Shown here in pieces: positions 49,055 through 60,220 of a stretch of DNA of 64,000 bases. Below the pieces are notes generated by a model. That model did no database searches. It worked only from the letters and a program-made list of their open reading frames with translations, and was not told where the DNA came from. The stretch covers positions 372,001 to 436,000 of the forward strand of contig JALJCQ010000014.1 of NCBI GenBank assembly GCA_023091665.1, written 5' to 3'. Position 1 is the first letter of the stretch; every line of letters begins with the position of its first letter. Both the position numbers and the translations under genes were made by a program. This stretch comes from Pythium myriotylum. Its lineage: Eukaryota; Oomycota; Peronosporomycetes; Pythiales; Pythiaceae.

Positions 49055-51982
49055 ATGCACGCCGGAGTCTATCTCGACGGCGGCACCCCCAAGTCCTCTC
49101 GCGGCGACATGGATCCGACGCTCGACGCTACGGGCCTCTCGACGCGCTCGGCCGCCGCGCCGTCGTCGTCGCCGCCGCTCACGACCTGCTTCCAGTCGTC
49201 CACGCGCTGGTTCCAGCTCGTCATGTTCGCGGGCTTTGTCGTCTCGCTCATCTTCGCGATGACGGCCAAGTACGACAACCTCTCGCCGGGGCTCATCTGG
49301 GGCGCCGTGCTCTCGGCGTTCTCGGTCATCTTCGTCATCATGAGCTACGTGAGCGTGCCCAGCTACCGCCAGCACCCGAACCCGCTCATGTTCTGGCGCA
49401 CGATCGCCGACATGGTCTTTGTGATCCAGCTTCTCGCGCAGCAGTTCACGAGGTGCCTCTGGTTCGGCTGTCAGTCGCTCTGCAACGCCAAGAACACGCA
49501 GTGCGGCTGCTCGTTCGACAGCTCGGCCGGCTCGACGTGCGACGTGTTTGCCGGGCTCTTTGAGTTCTCGCTCATCGCCGCCGAGGCCTGGTTCTTCTGC
49601 ATGACGCTCAACTTGCTGCTCTCGCTCACGAACCCGTTCACCGACTTTAAGCGCAACACGCGCCTCTTCCACGTCTTTTGCTGGGGCATCGGCCTGCTGC
49701 TCGGGCTCATGCTCATGAACACGGACGACTGGGCCGGCTTCTCGGACCTCGGCGTCTGCTGGACCAACGCGCTGCGCAAGCTGCCGCCAGATAACCGAGA
49801 CAAGTGCGTCAAGGGACAGTCCGTCTACAGCAACTTTTCCGAGGACTACAGCCCCGTCAACGCCAACCTCGTGAGCTGGGCGTTTTTCTACGTCTGGATG
49901 GGGCTCATCATCGTCTTTGGCATCGCCGTCTGGCTCTGGGCCTGGAAGCGCCTGAGCGAGGGCATGCCCGAGACCTACGCCATCCGCGTGCAGTCGATCA
50001 ACCGCGCGCGCTTTAACGTGTTTGCTGTGACATTCTACTGGATCCTCGTCGGGATCGTTTACATTAAATTCTTGTCGGGCGACCGCTCCAACCCCGGTAA
50101 AACGAACGAGCTGCTCAATTTCATGATCGCCGGCAAGGGCTATGTGGACCTCGTGATCTGGTTCTCGCTCAACGACTTCCGCCTCGCCCATTTTACGCGC
50201 TGGCTTCGCACGCCAGAAGAAGAGGCTGAAGTCGATCTCGGCCCACAGGTGAACGCGGCGCTGCGACGCGAGGTGCTTTTCTACACGACGTCGGGCATCG
50301 TCCAGGCCGTGAACGCGGCCGAGCGGCTCCCGGCGTCGCAGCGTATCCAGCATCTCGCGTTGCTGCCGCAGTCCAAGACCACAGCCAGCATTCGCAACGT
50401 GCAGACTACCAATGGAATTACCTTCCCCGGAGACTCGTACTCACGCCAGCAGTCTGAGAATGATGGCGCCGTTTTCGATGAGAACATGCGTGTGTCGAAA
50501 AACGCCGAACGATCGAAGACTTTCCACGATTACGAGCCTCATGCGTTCAAGAAAATTCGCGAACGCTTTGGTGTCACGAACGATGCATACATTCGCTCCC
50601 TGGCGGCGACCGCTAAGGAGCGAATCAGTGAAGGCGCGAGTGGTGCCTTTATGTTTTTCTCTGCTGATGGAGCGCTGATTGTCAAGAGTACAAGCAAAGA
50701 AGAGACTACGTTCCTGCGCAGCATCGCCCAGCAGTATGCCGACTACTTGTGCGACAACCCCAACTCCCTCCTCACTCGCTTCTACGGCTGCCACTGTCTC
50801 GAGCTCTACGGCAAGCAGTTCTCATTTGTTGTGATGGCGAACTTGTTCGATACCGACCAGATCATCCATTCGCGATATGATATCAAGGGTTCATGGGTGA
50901 ACCGCCATGGCGATCTGCCCAAGCGTGGAAAGAAAGTCACGTGCCGCCACTGCAACCGCAAGTACATCTACCAGAATTCTCTGCCTGAGAACGCTAATTG
51001 TCCATCTCGTCTCGGTGGCCACGAGCCAAACGTTGTGCTGAAGGACTCGGACTTGACGCAGAAACTGAAGCTCGACCGTGACGTCGCGCTCGACTTGTAC
51101 CGCCAACTGTGCGCGGACAGTGATTTGCTGTGCTCGTTTGGTATCATGGATTACTCTCTCCTGATGGGCGTGAACGAAGTCGAGTATGTTGTGGATGAAG
51201 GCACCGACGAGAACTTGGTCTCACCAGCGAACATTAATGGCCCGAACCCTACTGAGTCGCCGTACAATCCATTCCTGGAACGCTCGATGCTTGACGCCCG
51301 TGGCACAGGACTCGCCAATACAGGACTTGGCGCACCAGCTTCAGGAGTTATACCAGCGAGTCGATCACAGCGCCACCATTTTAGTGTGTCATCCAACCAG
51401 GGCTTCCCAGGGCGTGAGCGGAAAGCGTCCCGACATCGGGATGCCATGCGTGATAACAGGTCCGCAAGTAACGCGTCAGTGTCCTCATCAGGTCGGCGAC
51501 TCCCGAGGTCTGGCATGCGTCTCGCCAATACTGTCGTCGGTCCTGCGTATTACCATTTAGGCGTGATCGATATTTTGCAGACGTGGACATTCCAGAAACG
51601 TCTCGAGCGCTCATTCAAAATCATCTTCAAGGGCGTGGACGGCGACGGTCTGTCAGCTATCCAGCCTGATTTGTACAAGAAGCGGTTCCAGCTCAAGATG
51701 GCAGACATTCTCGGTGTAGAAGATGTTATCGGCCTGGAGGGGCAGGAGATCGTCACACAACAGAACTCGCACATGGATCTGGACACGGCCCGCGTTTCTC
51801 AACTCAATGTTCAGTCTCTCCGCGAGCTCAGCACCAACGACCACCTCGTCATGGCCGATGCCCACTACGTCGACGGCCGATATGGGAAGAACCTCCGCCA
51901 GCGCAGCTTCGACCGCGCCGGCTCGTCGCAGTCGGTTGGCCAAGAGACCGAAGAGTACATGGATATTGATTATCACCTGTGA
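49055..51982 (+). CDS. GPCR-PIPK: seven-transmembrane receptor fused to a phosphatidylinositol phosphate kinase
   Basis: Single exon, 975 aa from ATG 49055 (ATG 49109 is also possible). The first 400 residues contain about seven hydrophobic helices, among them FQLVMFAGFVVSLIFAM, LSAFSVIFVIMSYVSV, FCWGIGLLLGLMLM and VTFYWILVGIVYIKFL, with cysteine-containing loops. The C-terminal part is a PIP kinase: FMFFSADGALIVKS, HSRYDIKGSWVNRHG, LDRDVALDLYRQL, FGIMDYSLLMGV (MDYSLL motif) and, after a Ser-rich insert, VIDILQTWTFQKRLE. A treble-clef-like insert CRHCNRKYIY lies in the kinase. This fusion is known from Dictyostelium RpkA and a family of about a dozen oomycete proteins, and would couple an external signal to PIP2 synthesis. 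Confidence 0.93.
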   Translation: MHAGVYLDGGTPKSSRGDMDPTLDATGLSTRSAAAPSSSPPLTTCFQSSTRWFQLVMFAGFVVSLIFAMTAKYDNLSPGLIWGAVLSAFSVIFVIMSYVSVPSYRQHPNPLMFWRTIADMVFVIQLLAQQFTRCLWFGCQSLCNAKNTQCGCSFDSSAGSTCDVFAGLFEFSLIAAEAWFFCMTLNLLLSLTNPFTDFKRNTRLFHVFCWGIGLLLGLMLMNTDDWAGFSDLGVCWTNALRKLPPDNRDKCVKGQSVYSNFSEDYSPVNANLVSWAFFYVWMGLIIVFGIAVWLWAWKRLSEGMPETYAIRVQSINRARFNVFAVTFYWILVGIVYIKFLSGDRSNPGKTNELLNFMIAGKGYVDLVIWFSLNDFRLAHFTRWLRTPEEEAEVDLGPQVNAALRREVLFYTTSGIVQAVNAAERLPASQRIQHLALLPQSKTTASIRNVQTTNGITFPGDSYSRQQSENDGAVFDENMRVSKNAERSKTFHDYEPHAFKKIRERFGVTNDAYIRSLAATAKERISEGASGAFMFFSADGALIVKSTSKEETTFLRSIAQQYADYLCDNPNSLLTRFYGCHCLELYGKQFSFVVMANLFDTDQIIHSRYDIKGSWVNRHGDLPKRGKKVTCRHCNRKYIYQNSLPENANCPSRLGGHEPNVVLKDSDLTQKLKLDRDVALDLYRQLCADSDLLCSFGIMDYSLLMGVNEVEYVVDEGTDENLVSPANINGPNPTESPYNPFLERSMLDARGTGLANTGLGAPASGVIPASRSQRHHFSVSSNQGFPGRERKASRHRDAMRDNRSASNASVSSSGRRLPRSGMRLANTVVGPAYYHLGVIDILQTWTFQKRLERSFKIIFKGVDGDGLSAIQPDLYKKRFQLKMADILGVEDVIGLEGQEIVTQQNSHMDLDTARVSQLNVQSLRELSTNDHLVMADAHYVDGRYGKNLRQRSFDRAGSSQSVGQETEEYMDIDYHL

Positions 51983-52365
51983 AGGTGGCCTGAACATACC
52001 ACAGGGAACGTATGGTAATAACGCTAATGCACATCGTTTTTGACTTTGACAAAGCCGAGTGACGTCGTCTGAGTGAAGTGACCTGCTGAAACAGTGGAGC
52101 GAGTGCTCTCTCTGTCCGAGGAACTTGATGTTTTCGGTGGGCACAAGAAGATCCGGATGCTGAAGAAAATAGAAAAGGAGTAGAAGTCACCGGCCATTGA
52201 TTGCCATGCGGATGAATTTACACTGTACATCTCAGACAGACGTGATAAATGGCGCTCCATGGATAGAGAGATGTTGGAGAACGGTGAAGAAGCAAAAGAA
52301 GCTATTGTGAAGAATGAAACGAACAGCGAGATTAAATTCAAGTTTAACTATATTTGACAACACCA
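51983..52365. other. spacer with a possible coding relic
   Basis: 383 bp between the receptor-PIPK and the PHD protein gene. Plus-strand stretches such as RVLSLSEELDVFGGHKKIRML and ISDRRDKWRSMDREMLENG read like protein but are broken by stops. Could be a decayed gene fragment or chance. Confidence 0.3.
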
Positions 52366-55300
52366 ATGACCACAACGACAAACAGAGATCCTCCTCTCAC
52401 TGCAAGAAGCCTGATCGCTGCACCACTCAATTGCTTCCGCGTCACCAGTGGTGCGACTAGGAAAGTAGTCAGATCTCCTGGTGACATCTATCCGGCGACA
52501 GGATCTGTTCACGTAAAGAGTAGTTCAGTTCAACTCGTTACGAACCTTCCCGTGGCCCGGCTGCCTGTTCCCAGTGTTCGTAACAACGCACTCGTACTTA
52601 GTCGAGTATTCGCACTTAGTCGAATCAATGGGCTCTTTGGTTTTGGCGGGAAGGCGGGGCAAAATTGGCATTTCGCCGAGTCGGCCGCGTCGTCGAGCGC
52701 GCCGCCCGCGAGGTCCATTGCGCCGCCCACGCGCACGCCAGAGAAGCGCCGAGCGGCTCATCGGAAAGAGCGGATCGCGAAGTATACCGCCATGCCGATT
52801 TCCAGCGCCGGATACGGCGCGAGTGGCGCGCGGCAGTTCTCCAACGAATCGCTCGAGCGGCTCGCGCGCCACGATCTCTTCGACTTCCAGATCCAGCACG
52901 CGGCCGTGAGCACGCGCGTGGCCGAGCTCCAGGAGATGATCCACTGCGGGCGCAGCGAGAACGACCTCCCGGAGCTGCTGGGCGAGCTCATCCACGAGCT
53001 CGAGGACCTGATCTTTGACGCCGGCGAGAACGTGACGTTCTTGTTGGCGTCGCTTCAGCACTTCCGACAGCAAATGGAGCTCTACTTGGAGCTCGACCAG
53101 GAGGCGCGGTTGACGGCGAGTGGCATGACCAAGAACATCTTCTCGGCGCCCAAGAGTGGGAGCAAGAAGAACGCCGTCGCGAGTCCCGTGAGAAAGGCGG
53201 CGGTTTCGTCGGCGAGCCGCTCTCCTGCGCGCAAGCACGCCAAGCCAGAGCAGCAGCCGCAGCAGGCGAGTCGGTCAGCCGACGACGACATCGTCTGCGG
53301 CGTGTGTCTTCAGGCCGACTCGCTCGAGCACGACCCGATCGTGATCTGCGACTTGTGTAGTGTCGCCGTCCACCAGTCTTGCTATCGCATCGAAGATCTC
53401 CCGGAAGACGACTGGTTCTGTAGGCCTTGCCAGCGGTATCTCCACGCAAAAGACGTCGGCAGCAATGTCACGCCGACGTACGAGTTGCAGTGCGAAGCCT
53501 GCCACGAGAAAGGCGGCGCGTTCATCGCGACAGTCGATGATAAGTGGGTTCATATGGCCTGCTCTATGTTTCTGCCAGAGCTCTACGTGCAGACTTCCCA
53601 CAAGCACAATGGCGAGGAGGTTATCGGCGGCATCGTACGTTTGCAGGCTCTTTGGGATCACGAAGGAACTTACTGACGCGACGTGGGATCATTATGCAGG
53701 AACAACTGGGTGAGCGACGGAAACTACGGTGTAACTACTGCAAAAAGAAGTACGTGCCCAACTGTTTTTTCTCAACGTGGCGATCAGGGAACTTACGGGA
53801 GGCTGTGCGCAGGAATCGAGGGGCATGTGCCCAGTGTGTAGTGGGCAAGTGCACAACGTCTTACCACGTGTTGTGTGCACTCAAACACAACCTCAAGTTT
53901 GTGTTCATGGAAGACAAGGTACGTCTCAATCATTTTTCCTTGTGGGGTACGGCGAACTAACGGTCAATACTGCATCTCAATGGATCTCCAGGGCCAATTC
54001 GGAAGTGGTTGCGCTCGTCACCAGAAGCAATTCTGCGGTGAAGAGTATCATGGAGTTACAACCGACGAGGAGGTCGCAACACGAGCAATTCAGGCTCCAA
54101 AGCAGCGACATACACCACCGACATCCCCACACCCTCGAACTGGCGCCAAGGGAAAGAAGAAACTGCCACGAAGACGGAATAGCGTAAGCAGCGAGTCGAG
54201 CGATGGCGGCGATGGAGTTGTTTTGGATGAGGAATCGGACAACAGCAGTATGTTTTCTTCTGATGTCGACTCAGAGCATCATTCGACGCCACGGCGAAAG
54301 TCACCGGGGCGAGTAGTAAAGCGTGATCGCTCTCCCCAGGCTCAACGCGCGTCTCCTGGCAAGCAAAAAAGCCCCAGTCGAGCTGGACGCCCTGCCAAGA
54401 AGCAGCAGACGCTGATGGTGCCTTCATATGGTATTGTCAAGCAATTGACGAAGCCGATGCTTCCATCGACTTCTTCCCAGCTTCAGAAGCAACCACTTTT
54501 GCCAATTCCAACTCCCTCGACAGCGAAGCCAACTAACAAGCCTGCACCAATGCACACGGCGACCCAGCTCTTCATCCCTGTTAGCGGGAATGTACTAAAG
54601 ACAGGTTTCTTTGAGGACCTTCTCCTCATCATTCCTACCATGCCACTTGGGATAAGCGTTCGAACGGAAGAACGTGGATCCGGAAAAGTTATGCTCCTGC
54701 AAGGCCAGCTCGCCCAACAGAACGCTGTCGTCATTGATGCACTTCGTTCTGGTATTCTCCATGATGGAGATGAGATGCTTGCAGTGAACGACATCTCGTT
54801 GCGGAAGCGAGAGACGGGTACGCTGAAGGCATTCCTGGGGGAACTCACACCACCCTACCGATTCTGGATAAAGCTCAACGTCAAGCGAAGTATTACTTCT
54901 CTCGGATTGGCTCCGGTACCCACTCTTGGGGTACAACCAGTCCAGCCGACGCTGGTGTCAAAACCCCCTCCTCCAACAAAGCCTGCAGCTCCAGTCAAAC
55001 TGGCCATCCAGACAACAATCGATGCAAAAGCCCAACAAGAGAAGTCTAACGGATCGTCGACCGATTCCGCTACGGACGACCCGAAACCAGCCAGAGGAAG
55101 CGACAAAGGAAGCGATAAATCTGCTGATCGGACCCCTATGGAAGAAGCTCTGAGCGTCGACTGGCCGTGGTTCTATCTTCGCTCGGATGGAAAGATTGCG
55201 ATGAACCTCATGTGGAAGTCGCTCGAGGCGGGCTTCTTTGTGCAAAAATTCAATTCCTCAACTTGGAACAAATTGTTTGGCAAGGTCGAGGCGCTTGTGG

Positions 55301-57357
55301 GGCTAAGGCTATCGCGTACGCACCCCGAGTACCCAAGTACCACCCAAGATCTATTGCGATTCCCATCCAGAGAATGCCCGGTTCCGGTGTACATCCAAGA
55401 GTACCGTCAGAACCAAAAGCAGAAGAAGAGACACCTGGCCAACGACTCGGTATTCCTGGGATCCGATCTAGAGCAGGTTGCTCAGGACGAAGAATGGGAC
55501 AATTTACCACCGCTTGCGATCGGTGCAACCGTTCAAGTTGCCAAGCGCACGTGGCCAGGTATCAACAAACTCGGCGGAGCTGGTCGAGTGCGCAAAGTCC
55601 ACGAGGAAACCTCTGAAGATGGTGAGAAGAAGCGGTACCTCTACGACATTGCGTACATTCTTGGTGGCTCGGAGAAGAAAGTTGAGCGAAAGTGGATCCA
55701 AGTGGTTACATCATTGACCGGGGACGGCGAAGACGCGTCGAATAAATCTCAACCAGAGGCTCCAGCTTCGAAAAAGCCCGATGCTACTGAGGTAGCGGAA
55801 CCGGAAAATGAAGACGTGCAACTTCGTTTCGGACTTCAACTGGAGGTTTCTGACAAGGAAGCACAACTGCCAGATGTAGTTCGTAGCACAGAACCAAATG
55901 TCCACCTCCAAGTCAGCGTCATGAAGAATAGTATCTCGCTACAGAGAGATATCCAAGATTCTGATGGTAACGGGGATGCAGTGAAGCGTGAGATGCTGTG
56001 GCATGTTCATTTCCCAGTAAAGCAGTCTGGCGCGGATGCGCTTCTTTCCGAGTCTCTGGCAGGAAACCTGGAATACTTCGTGGAAAGAGGTGAGGACGAG
56101 GACGAGGATGCCGAAGATGATGCTAGCGAGGTCTCAAAGCAACTACTAGAGGCGCAAGCTCAGTTTAAGCTCGTCATGGCGAGGAACGAGGCCCTATTTG
56201 CTTCGTTGAAGGAGGCCGTTGATCAAGAGTATGCGAGCAAGCAGTACCGTAAACGCAAACTGGATGAGATCCAGGCCAAACATTACAACGAAATGTATCG
56301 CGAGATGGCTGCGGCACGCAAGGCATTCGATGAAAGTGATGATGACAGTGGAGACGAGGCTACAGTGGGAGTTGGGGACTCCCAGTCCCGAAGTGGTGGA
56401 CGCGCTCGCGCTCAAAGCAACGAGAGCTCGGACTCGGAGTCAGACCAGGACGAATCTTGTGGCGGCATGTTTATCAACAAGATCAAACAGGAAGGTAACG
56501 AGGTGTGTGTTCTGTGCGAACTCACTGGAGGCGATTTCGCTGCGACGTCGAGTGGTGGTGTCGTGCACCCGCAGTGCGCGATGTACACCCCCGAGACGTT
56601 TTTCAAGAACGGCGTGGCGCATGGACTGGACAAGATTCCAGCAGACGAGCGGCGTGCCCTCAGCTGCCAGATTTGTGGTGGCAAGAAAGGCATCAGCAAG
56701 ATCCAGTGCGCCAACCAGCGATGCCTCACGGCATATCACGTAGCTTGTGCCTACGTGAACGGGCTGCTGACGCGAGACCCTCACTATCAGGCGTGGTGTC
56801 CGAAACACTTGAAGTCGTCGGGGATGCAAGGAGAGATCGAGTGGCCGCCGCACTTGCGGCCTCGCAAAGTCGAAACGTCGAGCAACAACACACCGGCGAA
56901 GAGTCCTCCGCGTGGCTCAAAGCGAGGCGGTGCGATATCCTCATCCAAGTCCAACTCGCAGCGAAAGCGGCGTCGCTCTAATACTTCGGACAGCACGGAC
57001 GTTCTTGTGGTCGACGTCGACGCGGATGGTGAGGACTCTTCGGATCGCAACTTGGCGCGTCGTCTCGTGATCGATGACGATTCAGACGAGGGATTCGATG
57101 TGTCAGTGGTTTTCAAGAAGGGCGACGTCGTGCAAGTCCGTGCCCGTGATGGCCCCGGTATCAATAAGCCCGGCGGCGTAGCGCGTGTGACGCAAGTGAC
57201 CGAGTTGAGCGAGGGGACTTTTGTCTATGACGTGTCCTACATCCTCGACAACGCCAAAGAGAAGCAGGTCGAAGCCAAGTACCTGCGCGCGTATTCACCG
57301 GATCAACCTGGCGGCGACGGCAACGAGCAGCCGAAGAAGCGGCGGTCAGCAGCGTAA
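52366..57357 (+). CDS. multi-PHD chromatin-reader protein with PZP module, PDZ-like and Tudor-like domains
   Basis: Four exons: 52366-53634, 53700-53749, 53813-53918, 53992-57357 (1596 aa; ATG 52792 is an alternative start). PHD1 (about 311-358, CGVCLQADS...WFCRPC) and an extended PHD (about 376-490, CEACHEKGG ... CNYCKKKNRGACAQC ... CARHQK) form a PZP module as in BRPF, JADE and AF10, which reads the histone H3 tail and nucleosome. Two short introns interrupt the ePHD. Then a PDZ-like segment (about 685-770), a Tudor-like unit (about 985, WPGINKLGGAGRV), a long acidic region, a second ePHD (about 1313-1420, CVLCELTGGDF ... CQICGGKKG ... WCPKHL) and a second Tudor-like unit (about 1518, GPGINKPGGVARV). 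Likely nuclear and part of an acetyltransferase or similar complex. Confidence 0.85.
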
Positions 57358-57451
57358 GTCGTGCGGGGGGTTTAGATACAGATAAGCATAGATTCTCAAA
57401 ATGGTTAAAAAATGTACGAGTACAGACGCGGTGATGCATCGTGTGAAAGTG
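57358..57451. other. short convergent spacer
   Basis: 94 bp between the stop codons of the PHD and bZIP genes; the 3' UTRs must overlap or be very short. Confidence 0.5.
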
Positions 57452-58573
57452 TCAGTATACAGACGGCCGACGCGAGTTCTCTATCTCCGCAGCGTCTCCT
57501 TCAGGTGACAGCAAGTCGCGCATCTTGAGCCCTCGCGAGGGTGAGTAAGCATCCTCAGGCTCGGCTGGCTTTAAGGTCGGTGTCGTCATCGGTGTTATGG
57601 GTGTCGAGGCCGACGGTCTTGGAGACGGCGTCATGGTGCTCGCAGTGTCTTCGTCGTCTTCGTCATCCACGTAGACAACCGAGGGCGAGCTGGGCGGCGT
57701 GCGCGTTGAATCGAACTCGTCGAGCTCGCCGATGAACATTTCCTCGGAGATCTTGGCCTGGCTGAAGAGAAAGGCGAGCACGGTCGGGTCCGGGATGAGG
57801 TTCATGAAGGCTGGGAGGAAGTTCATGTCGGCATCGAAGCGCACGATACGGTGCGTGGCGCAGTCAAAGACAAAGTCGAACGTGGACGAACCTTGCAGTG
57901 GCCGCGACTGGAGCGTGTGGACGAGCTTTGCGTGGTCGAGCACGTGCGGGAAGATCTGGCGGATGGCGTGCTCGGTGATCCACGCGCTGTAGTCTCCGGT
58001 CGTGCGCACGATGACTTGATTCTCTCCTTCCATGGGCAGCACGGTAGCGCTCGTGAGTCGGAGGTTGTTGCCGGCGAAATACGTCGAGTACCGCTTCATC
58101 ATGGGCAGAAAGTTCTGGCGGCCACAAAAGCGTCCGATCATGACGTCGTCGGCCATGGCCGTTTGCAAGTAGGCCTTGGTGTCGATGCGTCGCCGCGCGT
58201 CGTCGAGCACGACAACGTCGCGGTAGCCGCGGCCCATGCAGGCGTAGTAGACGCTCGCAATCTGCACGAACGAGCCGTCGCCGGCGTCGCTGCGGTTGAG
58301 CGTGCGCGCCGCGAGCATCTGCCGCAGCTGCGCGAGCTCGGCGATCTGGCGCTTGAGGTCGATCGTGTCGAGCTGCAAATTGTACTGGCGGCTTTGCTCG
58401 AGCTCGCGGAGCCGCACGTAGGCGCCGTGGCGGCGCGAGGCTCGCCGGCGCTTGCGGTGCGGGTCGCTGCGGCTCGCGGCGATCGTGTGCTCGACCACGC
58501 TCTCCATGAGCTGCGACGGCGACGTGGTCGGCACGATGGCACGCAGCGCACGCTCGATCTCGGCAGCATCCAT
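57452..58573 (-). CDS. oomycete-type bZIP transcription factor
   Basis: Single exon, 373 aa from ATG 58573; an ATG at 58633 would only add Ser/Leu repeats from the microsatellite. The basic region RKRRRASRRHGAYVRLRELE (residues 40-59) is followed by a leucine zipper with L66, L73, L80 and L87. The normally invariant Asn of the basic region appears to be His49. The following domain (about 105-290: MGRGYRD, FLPMMKRYSTYFAGNNLRL, IRQIFPHVLDHAKLVHTL, FDADMNFLPAFMNLIPDP) is the SnoaL-like region typical of oomycete bZIPs. The acidic/proline-rich tail (about 300-373) may activate transcription. Nuclear. Confidence 0.8.
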   Translation of the reverse strand: MDAAEIERALRAIVPTTSPSQLMESVVEHTIAASRSDPHRKRRRASRRHGAYVRLRELEQSRQYNLQLDTIDLKRQIAELAQLRQMLAARTLNRSDAGDGSFVQIASVYYACMGRGYRDVVVLDDARRRIDTKAYLQTAMADDVMIGRFCGRQNFLPMMKRYSTYFAGNNLRLTSATVLPMEGENQVIVRTTGDYSAWITEHAIRQIFPHVLDHAKLVHTLQSRPLQGSSTFDFVFDCATHRIVRFDADMNFLPAFMNLIPDPTVLAFLFSQAKISEEMFIGELDEFDSTRTPPSSPSVVYVDDEDDEDTASTMTPSPRPSASTPITPMTTPTLKPAEPEDAYSPSRGLKMRDLLSPEGDAAEIENSRRPSVY

Positions 58574-60220
58574 GGACGACGACGACGACGAGCGAGAGAG
58601 AGGGAGAGAGAGAGAGAGAGAGAGAATGACCACGGTGGCGTCGGCGATGTGAGACCGTCACGTCCTCACCAGGTGGAGAGCTCAGAGACCTACACTCTGG
58701 AGTCGAGCCTTCCTCGGGACCACGGACAGCAGGAGCATGGTGGTCGGTGGGAAAGTCTGGCGGGAGATCTTGGATAGATAGATAGATAGAGAGAGGCGGA
58801 CAGTGCATTGGAAGCAGCGAGGGGTGAGAAAAGGGAGCGAGGTTGCCGTGAAAGTTGGGGGCCGGGGGTGACGGGGCGGGTAGGACGTTCAGAATTGTCG
58901 CTCGGAGCTGCTTGTCGTTTGGAGATTTGTTGTGAGAGGTGGATGTCGTGAAGGAAAGAATGGATCTGGGATGTCATTTAGGTTCTATTTGGAGAAGTAA
59001 ATAGATTTTGTGAGGTTGTATGCGACGTGCGCAAAGTGAAGGACGATTGTTGATGAGTATTGGTGCTGCTCACTTGCTAAAAACTGTGCAGAGGGTTGTT
59101 CGCTGTGGACGCCAGAAGCTCGCGAGTCCACCAGCACGAAGAGGACCCAGACAAACACGTGGACTCGCGATCGCAGACGAGGGTGAAGACTGCATTCACC
59201 ACCGAGCATCCCCGTCAGCAAGCGAAAAGAGGCAAGCGATCAGTGTCTCGCCCCGTCTAAAGTGTGCTGACCATCGATTTCCAGAACGCTGATATGGATA
59301 GAACCAAGAGGGTTCGTCAGTAGGAGTTGATATGCCTTTATCCATATCATGAAATCGTAGGTACGACGAGGGGAAGGTCCACATAGACCTGGTGTTGTTG
59401 CCTAAACTCTTACAACGGCCTCGATGCAACAGCAAAGCATTGCGTCATCGGTTCGAATCAGAGCCTTACCTTGAAGATCTGCAGTGGCTTCCTGTTGTCG
59501 CAATGTGCACAGTTTACACATGGCCGATCTCCTCCCCAAGCGTATCACCTCGGGACTGGAAGCCTAATCGAAGGAGAATGTAAAAGAGAGTCCTGTGAAA
59601 GCAGCCAAGGTTCTGTCCGCAGTGTAGACTGATATGCAGAGCGCATCATGAACCGGAGTCGATCAATGCGATTGTTCATGTACATCAACCAGATAATGGT
59701 CTCGTCGTGCGTGAAGCCTCGTCCAGGTCATCTCACCACACGGCTTTCGTTACTGAACAGAGTCAAGGAACAGCGAAGTAAGTTCTGGACCGAGTACTGT
59801 ACTTCAAATGTTTATTGAAATGAGCCACTAGTTGAACAGTGAGCACTTCGGTTCAGAGGAGTCTTTGGATTCAGAAGGATCTATCATTACGAACTACATG
59901 CCGGATGGCAAACTGACAAACATAGGGCCATGGAGCCCTCACTACTGAAGTTCTAGTTCTGACTACTTTCTATCGGTTGTAACTACTAGACCGTGGTCGT
60001 TCGCTGGAGTGCTGATTGCAGGGACAGTGCTAAAAAGACCTACCGTACTCAAGCGATGCCGGAGAATTTCCTCGCCGAGGAAGACTCACAGGACACGTAA
60101 GCGCGAGCATCAAGCCGCAATGATGGCGATGCTGCAAGCGCTAACGAGTCCTGCTCACGGAGATGTGGTGAACTTTCATCTGTGATGAGAGATGTAGATC
60201 ACCCTAGGCTCCGCTCGTGT
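58574..60220. other. 1.65-kb intergenic region with microsatellites
   Basis: The left end is the bZIP leader with (GAC)n at 58574-58590, an AG repeat at about 58595-58625 and TAGA units at 58775-58792. The rest contains no supported gene: open frames at 59020-59292 and 59392-59583 have no family resemblance. An AGTACTGTACT palindrome lies near 59787. Confidence 0.5.

Noticed and set aside
48887..50353. 488-codon open frame antisense to the receptor-PIPK gene
   Set aside because: Arg/Glu/His-rich shadow of GC-rich codons; the sense strand encodes a recognisable GPCR-PIPK.
53750..53812. apparent 21-residue insertion in the ePHD finger
   Set aside because: It begins GTACGT and ends CAG, and removing it restores CNYCKKKNRGACAQC; treated as an intron.
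57851..58777. 308-codon plus-strand frame over the bZIP gene
   Set aside because: Ala/Val/Arg-rich shadow; it ends in microsatellite sequence.
59440..59465. GGTTCGAATC resembling a tRNA B box
   Set aside because: No base-paired T-stem and no cloverleaf around it.
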